From: Planctomycetota bacterium
GTDB lineage: Bacteria > Planctomycetota > UBA8108
DNA length: 9,464 bases
Assembly: GCA_016928605.1 (NCBI GenBank)
Contig: JAFGKN010000448.1
Coordinates: 1 to 9,464 of the forward strand
Direction of reading: 5' to 3'
Part shown: positions 1 to 5,737 of the stretch, one piece after another
Layout of the letters: each line of letters begins with the position of its first letter
Numbering within the stretch: the first letter of the stretch is position 1
Made by a program: the position numbers and the translations under genes
Notes under the pieces: model-generated
Seen by the model: the letters and a program-made list of their open reading frames with translations, nothing else
The model's database searches: none
Told to the model about the DNA's origin: nothing

Positions 1-39
1 CTCACCAACCCAACACGAGAATCATTCAGGAAGACGATC

Positions 40-1533
40 ATGACTGACGCGGAACAGGAAAGAGCCCAGGGCTCGGCGGCGGAAGCCGTCACCACGGAGA
101 GCCTGCTGGACCAGATTGTTCACTCCTCCGGCCGCCGGACCAAGGAGCAGCAGCTGGCGGTCCGCAGCCAGGCGGAGGAGTTCGCCCGCCAGATCGCCCA
201 GGAGTACGCGGTCGGCGCGGATGCGGTCAAGGCGATCGACAGCGCCATCGCGCGCCTCGACCAGCTTCTCTCGGCGCAGCTCAACGAGGTGCTCCACAAC
301 GAGAAGTTCCAGCAGCTCGAGGCGACCTGGCGCGGGCTGAGCTACCTCGTGAGCCAGTCGGAGACGGGGGAGCAGCTCAAGATCAAGGTGATCAACATCT
401 CGAAGAGGGACCTGCTCAAGGATCTCCAGAACGCGGCGGAGTTCGACCAGAGCGCCATGTTCAAGAAGATCTACGAGGAGGAGTTCGGCATCGCGGGAGG
501 CTCGCCCTTCGGAGCTCTCGTCGCGGATTACCACTTCGACGTGAAGCATCCCGAGGACATGACCATCCTCGAGAACATGGCGGGCATCGCGGCCGCGAGC
601 CACGCGCCCTTCATCACCGGCGCGTCTCCCGAGACGTTCCAGATGGACAGCTTCGAGCAGCTCGCCGACCCGCGGGATCTCTCGAAGATCTTCGACCCCA
701 AGCTGAACCCGGAGATGATCCGCTGGAACACCTTCCGCAAGGAGTGGGAGGACGCGCGGTACGTCGGCCTCTGCCTCCCCCACATCCTCATGCGGCTGCC
801 CTACGGGGAGAAGACCTGCAAGGTCGACCTCTTCAACTTCGAGGAGGATGTGACCGGCAGGGATCACGGCAAGTACCTCTGGGGCAACGCGGCCTGGGCG
901 CTGGCGACGCGCATGAGCGACGCGTACGCGAAGTACGGCTGGTGCGTGAACATCACCGGGCGCGAGGGAGGCGGCACCGTGCAGGGCCTGCCGGTCCACA
1001 CCTTCAAGACGGACACCGGCGAGAACGCCTACAAGATCCCCACCGAGATCGGCATCACCGACCGCCGCGACCGCGAGCTCGACCAGCTCGGCTTCATCCC
1101 GCTCTGCCACTACAAGGACACCGACTACGCCGTCTTCTTCTCGGCGCACTCGGCGCAGAAGCCGAAGGAGTACGACGATCCGGACGCCTCGGCGAGCGCG
1201 GAGCTCTCCGTGCACCTGACCTACCTGATGGCCGTCTCGCGCTTCGCCCACTACATGAAGGTCATCCTCCGCGACAAGCTGGGGACGCTGACCGAGGGGG
1301 AGGAGATCGAGGCCTACCTCAACCGCTGGTTCAACCAGTACACCCTGGCCAACCCGGAGGGGGCAGGAGAGCGCCTGAAGAGCGAGAAACCGCTCAGGGA
1401 GTTCTCGGTCTCCGTGAAGCCCGTGGAGGGGAAGCCGGGCTACTACGAGGCGGATCTGCGGCTCCGGCCGCACTACCAGCTCCAGGACATCAACATGTCG
1501 CTCCACCTGGTCTCCCAGGTGAAGAAAGGCTAG
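40..1533 (+). CDS. tssC: T6SS contractile sheath large subunit TssC (VipB/EvpB family)
   Basis: TssC pairs with TssB to form the cytoplasmic sheath whose contraction drives the Hcp tube out of the cell. The 497-residue length is normal for the family. Visible family hallmarks are a helical N-terminus containing ESLLDQIVHS (the region where ClpV binds in characterised VipB proteins), the WRGL motif at about residues 97-100, a conserved stretch KYGWCVNITGREGGG starting near residue 298, and a C-terminal region with LTEGEEIEAYLNRWF. The ATG at 40 has an AGGAAG Shine-Dalgarno at 28-33, six bases upstream. The gene ends with tandem stops, TAG at 1531 followed in frame by TAA. tssB, normally the adjacent upstream gene, would lie just outside the window. 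The large open frame on the opposite strand is a GC-codon shadow. Identification is very secure from sequence hallmarks and gene order. Confidence 0.97.
   Translation: MTDAEQERAQGSAAEAVTTESLLDQIVHSSGRRTKEQQLAVRSQAEEFARQIAQEYAVGADAVKAIDSAIARLDQLLSAQLNEVLHNEKFQQLEATWRGLSYLVSQSETGEQLKIKVINISKRDLLKDLQNAAEFDQSAMFKKIYEEEFGIAGGSPFGALVADYHFDVKHPEDMTILENMAGIAAASHAPFITGASPETFQMDSFEQLADPRDLSKIFDPKLNPEMIRWNTFRKEWEDARYVGLCLPHILMRLPYGEKTCKVDLFNFEEDVTGRDHGKYLWGNAAWALATRMSDAYAKYGWCVNITGREGGGTVQGLPVHTFKTDTGENAYKIPTEIGITDRRDRELDQLGFIPLCHYKDTDYAVFFSAHSAQKPKEYDDPDASASAELSVHLTYLMAVSRFAHYMKVILRDKLGTLTEGEEIEAYLNRWFNQYTLANPEGAGERLKSEKPLREFSVSVKPVEGKPGYYEADLRLRPHYQLQDINMSLHLVSQVKKG
1504..1521 (+). other. Stem-loop at the 3' end of tssC
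   Basis: CACCTGG (1504-1510) and CCAGGTG (1515-1521) are perfect reverse complements separated by a TCTC loop. The stem lies inside the last codons of tssC, nine bases before the stop. No T-run follows, so it is not a classical terminator. It could slow 3' exonuclease decay or mark a processing point between tssC and hcp; that role is inference. The bases are also coding (HLVSQV), so chance is possible. Confidence 0.35.
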
Positions 1534-1585
1534 TAAGATCGGAAAACGGGCGTCCGGCCGCGGCCGCAGGCGCGTTGTAGAGGCA

Positions 1586-1653
1586 GAAAGCTGATCGTTC
1601 GACGCGCCACGGTGGTCGTGGGCGGCGGGAACTGAAAAGGGAACAGCGAATCA
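1586..1653 (+). promoter_or_regulatory. hcp leader carrying two words shared with the clpV leader
   Basis: The 133-base gap between tssC and hcp contains GAAAGCTGA at 1586-1594 and CAGCGAATCA at 1644-1653. The same two words occur in the same order in the leader of clpV (5669-5677 and 5697-5706). The gap also holds the 12-bp palindrome CGGCCGCGGCCG at 1555-1566 and the hcp Shine-Dalgarno AAGGAG at 1653-1658. I see no convincing sigma-70 or sigma-54 promoter. The shared words may be a common regulator or small-RNA site, or a trace of related leaders; the function is unknown. Confidence 0.3.
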
Positions 1654-1666
1654 AGGAGTACGAACC

Positions 1667-2152
1667 ATGGCATTCGACGCATACCTCAAGATCGAAGGAG
1701 TCGAGGGCGAGTCCAGCGACAAGAACCACGCCAAGTGGATCGAGGTGCTCTCGGTGAGCCACGGAATCTCGCAGTCGGCCACGGCCACCAGCGCGGGCGG
1801 CTCGACCTCCGGCGGGCGCGCCGACCACTCGGACATCACGGTCGTCAAGCAGATCGACAGCTCCTCGCCCGTGCTGCTGCTCGCGTGCTGCAACGCCAAG
1901 GCCCACAAGAACGCCACCATCGAGTTCTGCCGGGCCATGGAGGACAAGCAGGTCTTCCTCAAGTGGGAGCTTGCGGACGTGGTGGTCACGGGCGTCCGCC
2001 CCTACGCGGCCGGCGGATCGGAGTACCCCCAGGAGGAGGTCTCCCTCAACTACTCCACGATCAAGTGGACCTACACGAAGACGGACGTCACCGGCAAGGC
2101 CACGGGCGACGTGGTCGCCGGCTGGAATCTGAAGGAGAACGTGAAGATGTGA
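1667..2152 (+). CDS. hcp: T6SS tube protein Hcp
   Basis: Hcp forms stacked hexameric rings that make the inner tube expelled by the T6SS, and it carries effectors or caps them with VgrG. The 161-residue protein has the typical Hcp1-family layout: N-terminal MAFDAYLKIEGVEGES, the WIEVLSVSHGISQ strand, the LACCNAKAH segment, EEVSLNYSTIKWTYT, and a C-terminal GDVVAGWNLKENVK. The start is fixed by AAGGAG at 1653-1658, eight bases upstream. It has no signal peptide, as expected for this system. It sits between sheath gene tssC and baseplate gene tssE. It is bounded by a 133-base leader and a strong downstream hairpin, consistent with separate tuning of a protein needed in large amounts. It could be a structural Hcp only; no extended C-terminal effector domain is present. 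Confidence 0.96.
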   Translation: MAFDAYLKIEGVEGESSDKNHAKWIEVLSVSHGISQSATATSAGGSTSGGRADHSDITVVKQIDSSSPVLLLACCNAKAHKNATIEFCRAMEDKQVFLKWELADVVVTGVRPYAAGGSEYPQEEVSLNYSTIKWTYTKTDVTGKATGDVVAGWNLKENVKM

Positions 2153-2211
2153 CCCTCCGGCCGTGGCCTCCGGCCGAGCGGGGGCCGCGAGTCGCGCGGG
2201 CGCCGGGCCGC

Positions 2212-2245
2212 GGGCCGGAGACGGGAGCGATCCTGTCTCCGGCTC
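2212..2245 (+). terminator. Strong stem-loop downstream of hcp (leaky terminator or mRNA-stabilising hairpin)
   Basis: CCGGAGACGGG (2215-2225) pairs with CCTGTCTCCGG (2232-2242) through 11 base pairs with one G-U wobble, closing a six-base AGCGAT loop. The stem extends outward to 2212/2245 with another wobble. There is no T-tract after it, and tssE follows 60 bases later without its own obvious promoter. I therefore infer partial attenuation or protection of the upstream hcp message rather than full termination. The preceding bases carry a 10-bp direct repeat, CCTCCGGCCG, at 2154-2163 and 2167-2176. Confidence 0.5.
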
Positions 2246-2290
2246 TCGGCTGCTTGTGTGGAGGGCGCGCCCGAGGGGAATGACCGACCG

Positions 2291-2298
2291 GGGAGGAG
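2291..2298 (+). promoter_or_regulatory. Shine-Dalgarno that sets the non-canonical tssE start
   Basis: The run GGGAGGAG includes GGAGG at 2292-2296, a near-perfect anti-16S match, with eight bases to the ATC at 2305. An in-frame TGA at 2281-2283 lies just upstream, so initiation must occur after it. This site is the main evidence that translation begins at 2305 although that codon is not ATG, GTG or TTG. Confidence 0.7.
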
Positions 2299-2304
2299 AG
2301 AGCC

Positions 2305-2757
2305 ATCGCCCGCGAGATCTACCAGCCCACCATCCTGGACCGCCTCTGCCCGCGCGAGGGAGAGGGCAGCGGCGAGGGGGCCTCGTACGAGGAGATCCGC
2401 GAGAGCGTCCGGCGCGACCTGGAGGATCTCTTCAACACTCGCCAGGGTCGCGACGACATCCCCCCGCAGTTCTCGGAGCTGGCCCGGTCGATCGCCGCCT
2501 ACGGCCTCCGGAACTTCAACTCGACGAACCTCGAGTCGCCCCAGGAGCGCCAGAACCTCCTGCGGGCCATCGAGCGGACCGTCCGAGCCTACGAGCCCCG
2601 TCTCGACCGCATCGAGCTGCGGGAGCTGCCGGGCACGCATCCGTTCGAGCTGCGGTTCGAGATCAAGGCGGTGCTGAGGGTGGCGGGCTACGAGGACCGG
2701 GTCGTCTTCGGGACGACGGTCCGCAAGGACGGCGGCGCGGTCGTCAGAGAGGACTGA
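2305..2757 (+). CDS. tssE: T6SS baseplate sheath-initiator TssE (gp25-like), apparent ATC start
   Basis: TssE is the phage T4 gp25-like baseplate protein that nucleates TssB/TssC sheath assembly. Read from 2305 it gives 150 residues, the usual size. The N-terminus AREIYQPTILDRLCP matches the family's QPSLLDRL pattern. RESVRRDLEDLFNTR (residues 32-46) is the gp25 signature, followed by YGLRNFNS and a YEPRL segment. The frame is open from 2284 to the TGA at 2755 but has no ATG, GTG or TTG until a GTG near 2671, deep in the domain. ATC at 2305 follows a strong Shine-Dalgarno and falls exactly where the family's Met is expected. It may be a true AUC start, a point mutation of ATG, or a sequencing error. 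An ATG at 2280 is in another frame and would need a frameshift. tssF begins three bases after the stop. Gene identity is sure; the start is less so. Confidence 0.9.
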   Translation: MAREIYQPTILDRLCPREGEGSGEGASYEEIRESVRRDLEDLFNTRQGRDDIPPQFSELARSIAAYGLRNFNSTNLESPQERQNLLRAIERTVRAYEPRLDRIELRELPGTHPFELRFEIKAVLRVAGYEDRVVFGTTVRKDGGAVVRED

Positions 2758-2760
2758 GCG

Positions 2761-4623
2761 GTGCACGAGGAGCTCTTCCCCTACTACGAGCGCGAGCTCA
2801 ACTACCTCCGCCGTTTCGGCGCCGAGTTCGCGGGGAAGTATCCGGACGTCGCCTCGCGCCTGCGGCTCGATCCGAACCGCTGCGACGATCCACACGTCGA
2901 GCGGCTCCTGGAGGGCTTCGCGCTCCTCGCCGGGCGCATCCGCCGCAAGATCGACGACGAGCTTCCGGAGATCACGGAATCGCTGCTCTCGCTCCTCTAC
3001 CCGCACTACCTGGCCCCTGTGCCGCCGGTGGGAATCGCGCAGTTCCGGATCGATCCCCAGGCCGCGAAGCTGACGCAGAAGCACACGATCGAGGCGGGGG
3101 CCGTGCTCCGCTCCCGGCCGGTGCGGGGCACGACGTGCCGGTTCCGGACGTGCTATCCGGTGACGCTCTGGCCCTTCCAGGTGGAGAAGGCCTCGCTCTC
3201 GCGGTGGGAGGAGCACGTCACTCCGGAGCCGCGGGCGCAGTGGCGGGCGAGATCCGTCCTCGCGATCGACCTGAAGACCATCGGAGGGCTCTCCTTCAGC
3301 TCTCTGGGCTTCGACCGCGTGCGGTTCTTCCTCGGCGCCGAGCCGTCGGTCAGCTACGGCCTCTACGAGGTCCTGGGGAGCGGCGCGGTGCGGGTCGAGG
3401 TCACCGGCGGCGCCGTCGAAGGGAAGAGCGATGCCTCGTCCTCGGCGTTCCTTTCGCCGGAGGCCATCCAGCCGGCCGGTCTCGGCCTCGACGAGGGCGT
3501 CATCCCCTACCCGTCGAACTCCTTCCTCGGATACCGTCTGCTGCAGGAGTTCTTCGTCTGTCCCGAGAAGTTCCTCTTCCTCGACTTCGATCTCGCCGAT
3601 GCAGCGGCGCAGATCGGCGCGGGCGACCGCCTCCGGATCCGCGTCTTCCTGGAGAGGATGCCCGATTTCTGGCAGGACGTGGATGGGAAGAGCTTCCAGC
3701 CCGGCTGCACGCCGGTGATCAACCTCTTCGAGAAGCACGCCGAGCCGCTCATCCCCGACCCCACGCGTCTCGAGCAGTTGATCCTTCCGGACGTGCAGAA
3801 GCGCGAAGCTTACGAGGTCCACTCGGTCGCCGAGGTCCACGCGACGAGCATCGAGACCGGCAAGACCCGGCGCGTCGAGCCGTTCTACTCGCTGCGGCAC
3901 GTGCTCCGGCCGGAGGTCCCCTTCTACTGGACCGTGAGGAGGGAGCCGGCGCTCGACGGCGCCACGGACTGCTATCTCTCGCTCTCGACCCTGGCCGGAA
4001 GGCCCGCCGCCGTCGATGAGGAGACCCTCACGATACGCCTCCTCTGTACCAACCGCGATCTCGTCGCGCAGATCAGGTTCCAGGCGGATCCCCGGGGCGA
4101 CTTCGACCTGGAGAAGGCGTCGCAGTTCGGGCCGGTGGTGGCCATCGTCCCGCCGCGCAGGGCCGTGCGGACGCCGATGGGCCGCGAGGACGAGCACTGG
4201 AGCTCGTCGAAGGACGACAAGTACTGGCGCGGCGGGCAGTGGAGGCTCATCTCCCATCTCGCTCTCAACCACCTCTCTCTCGAGAAGCGGGGGCTCGAGG
4301 CGCTGCAGTCGATCCTGCAGCTCTACGACTACCAGGAGAGCGACGCGACCGAGAACATGATCCGCGGCCTGCGCGGCATCGAGACGCGGCCCGCGAGCCG
4401 GATGTTCGGCGGGGCGCTCTGCCGCGGCCTCGCCATCGAGCTGGAGATCGACGAGAGCCACTTCGCGGGGACGTCCTACTACCTCTTCGCGGCCGTGCTC
4501 GACCGGTTCTTCGCCCTCTACGCGTCGGTCAACTCCTTCACGCAGCTCACGGTGAGATCGGCGACTTCCAAGAGGATCCTCAAGACATGGCCTCCGCGCG
4601 CGGGCGAGCAGGTGATCATCTGA
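2761..4623 (+). CDS. tssF: T6SS baseplate wedge protein TssF (VasA family)
   Basis: TssF forms, with TssG, TssE and TssK, the wedges of the T6SS baseplate on the cytoplasmic face of the membrane complex. At 620 residues it is full length. The N-terminus HEELFPYYERELNYLRRFG, followed by EFAGKYPDVASRL, the DPHVERLLEGFALLAGRIRRK stretch and ESLLSLLYPHYLAPVPP, is diagnostic of the family. The C-terminal part includes RGLAIELEIDESHF and a FFALYASVNSFTQL helix, also typical. The start is GTG at 2761, three bases after the tssE stop, with a GAGAGGA Shine-Dalgarno inside the end of tssE, so translation is probably coupled. The end overlaps tssG by 37 bases. The long reverse-strand frame across it is a shadow. 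Confidence 0.97.
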   Translation: MHEELFPYYERELNYLRRFGAEFAGKYPDVASRLRLDPNRCDDPHVERLLEGFALLAGRIRRKIDDELPEITESLLSLLYPHYLAPVPPVGIAQFRIDPQAAKLTQKHTIEAGAVLRSRPVRGTTCRFRTCYPVTLWPFQVEKASLSRWEEHVTPEPRAQWRARSVLAIDLKTIGGLSFSSLGFDRVRFFLGAEPSVSYGLYEVLGSGAVRVEVTGGAVEGKSDASSSAFLSPEAIQPAGLGLDEGVIPYPSNSFLGYRLLQEFFVCPEKFLFLDFDLADAAAQIGAGDRLRIRVFLERMPDFWQDVDGKSFQPGCTPVINLFEKHAEPLIPDPTRLEQLILPDVQKREAYEVHSVAEVHATSIETGKTRRVEPFYSLRHVLRPEVPFYWTVRREPALDGATDCYLSLSTLAGRPAAVDEETLTIRLLCTNRDLVAQIRFQADPRGDFDLEKASQFGPVVAIVPPRRAVRTPMGREDEHWSSSKDDKYWRGGQWRLISHLALNHLSLEKRGLEALQSILQLYDYQESDATENMIRGLRGIETRPASRMFGGALCRGLAIELEIDESHFAGTSYYLFAAVLDRFFALYASVNSFTQLTVRSATSKRILKTWPPRAGEQVII

Positions 4624-5621
4624 TCCGGAAGCTCCTCGAGGAGGGCTACCGCTTCGAGTACTTCCAGGCGGTGCGCATCATCGAGCAGCTCTTCCCCGAG
4701 CGGAGCCCCGTGGGAGCGGATGGTCCGCCGTCGAGGGAGGCCGTGCGCCTGCGGCCCACCCTCTCGTTCAATTTCCCCTCGAGCACGCTCTTCGAGGTGC
4801 TGGACCGGCGGGCCGAGGATGATGCGCCGCCCTTCGAGCTGCTCGTCCAGTTCATGGGGCTCTACGGCGTGAAGGGCGTCTTGCCGTGGCACTACACGCA
4901 GATGCTGCTGGACCAGGAGCGGCGGAAGCAGTATTCGCTGCGGGACTTCCTCGACATCTTCAACCACCGGCTGCTCTCCTTCTTCCACCGCTCGTGGGTG
5001 AAGTACCGCTATCCGGTGCAGTTCCTCCCGGACGGCTCGGACCGTCTCTCCCGCTACTTGCTCGCGTTTCTCGGCCTGGGCACGCGGGGGCTCCGGGGGA
5101 GGACGGGGATCCCGGACGCGCGCCTCCTCGCGTACGCCGGGCTCTTCGCCCAGCCGCGATCGGCCGCCGCGCTCCAGAGCCTGCTCGGCGACTTTCTGGA
5201 GACGAGGGTCCGGGTGGTGCAGTTCGACGGGGAGTGGGTCGCGCTTCCGCCGGCGGACCAGAACCGCCTCGGCATCTCCGGCCGCAACCACCGGCTGGGC
5301 CGGAGCCTGACCCTCGGGCGGAGAGTCTGGAGCCGCCAGCACAGGTTCCGCGTCGTCGTGGGACCGATCTCCGCGAGGCGCTTTCTCGAGCTGCTCCCCG
5401 GCCGCGAGGGATTCCGGCAGATGGCGGCGCTGACGCGGCTCTACGCCGGCCTCGAGCACGCCTTCTCGTTCCAGCTCATCCTCGAGCGCGGCTCCGGCCT
5501 GAGCGCCCGGCTCGGCGGAGGCGACGCGGCGTCGAGGCTCGGCTGGACGAGCTGGCTCGGAAGCGGAGAGCCTCCGGGGGGAGAGCGGAGCGCCGTCTTT
5601 GCGGGAGAGACGAGCCCTTGA
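4587..5621 (+). CDS. tssG: T6SS baseplate wedge protein TssG (VasB family)
   Basis: TssG is the partner of TssF in the baseplate wedge, with roughly one TssG to two TssF in characterised systems. The frame is open far upstream, but the real start is the ATG at 4587. It has AGAGGA at 4571-4576 and leads within about 20 residues into YRFEYFQAVRIIEQLFP (21-37), the family's N-terminal signature. Further hallmarks are LSFNFPSSTLFEV (59-71), FMGLYGVKGVLPWHYTQ (89-105) and FLDIFNHRLLSFFHRSW (121-137). From this start the protein is 344 residues, normal for the family. The first 37 bases overlap tssF in another frame, which implies translational coupling. The C-terminal tail after about residue 320 is rich in Gly, Ser and Ala and looks poorly conserved. 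Confidence 0.95.
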   Translation: MASARGRAGDHLIRKLLEEGYRFEYFQAVRIIEQLFPERSPVGADGPPSREAVRLRPTLSFNFPSSTLFEVLDRRAEDDAPPFELLVQFMGLYGVKGVLPWHYTQMLLDQERRKQYSLRDFLDIFNHRLLSFFHRSWVKYRYPVQFLPDGSDRLSRYLLAFLGLGTRGLRGRTGIPDARLLAYAGLFAQPRSAAALQSLLGDFLETRVRVVQFDGEWVALPPADQNRLGISGRNHRLGRSLTLGRRVWSRQHRFRVVVGPISARRFLELLPGREGFRQMAALTRLYAGLEHAFSFQLILERGSGLSARLGGGDAASRLGWTSWLGSGEPPGGERSAVFAGETSP

Positions 5622-5668
5622 CGGATGCGGGTCGAGCGACAGGATGGCAGTGGCATGCCGGGAAGACG

Positions 5669-5734
5669 GAAAGCTGACGCCAGCGAAGCAGCAAACCAGC
5701 GAATCAGACAGTTTCTTGCTGAGGAGGGAAGGAG
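5669..5734 (+). promoter_or_regulatory. clpV leader: words shared with the hcp leader, plus a double Shine-Dalgarno
   Basis: The 116-base gap between tssG and clpV has GAAAGCTGA at 5669-5677 and CAGCGAATCA at 5697-5706, both also present in the hcp leader in the same order. Two Shine-Dalgarno cores precede the ATG: AGGAGG at 5722-5727 (ten bases away) and AAGGAG at 5729-5734 (three bases away). An 8-bp palindrome, GGCATGCC, lies at 5652-5659. A separate leader with its own strong ribosome site suggests that clpV expression is set independently of the tight tssE-F-G block. Confidence 0.35.
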
Positions 5735-5737
5735 ATC

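Noticed and set aside
22..1506. A 494-residue open frame on the minus strand opposite tssC
   Set aside because: Mirror frame caused by high GC codon bias; Arg/Leu/Val-rich composition and no recognisable domain, while tssC is certain.
2163..4019. A 618-residue plus-strand frame overlapping tssE and tssF
   Set aside because: Out of frame with both genes; Arg/Ala/Pro-rich shadow. Its ATG at 2280 could reach tssE only by a frameshift, for which there is no slippery site.
2071..4461. A 796-residue minus-strand open frame opposite hcp, tssE and tssF
   Set aside because: It spans several real genes and their gaps, has low-complexity Arg/Leu/Glu content, and no family hallmark.
5618..5645. TTGACG with CAGGAT 16 bases later as a sigma-70 promoter for clpV
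   Set aside because: The -10 matches only three of six positions and the -35 overlaps the tssG stop; too weak in GC-rich DNA.
5645..5659. TGGCAG...TGCC as a sigma-54 promoter before clpV
   Set aside because: The spacing between GG and GC is nine, not ten, and the TTGC core is absent.
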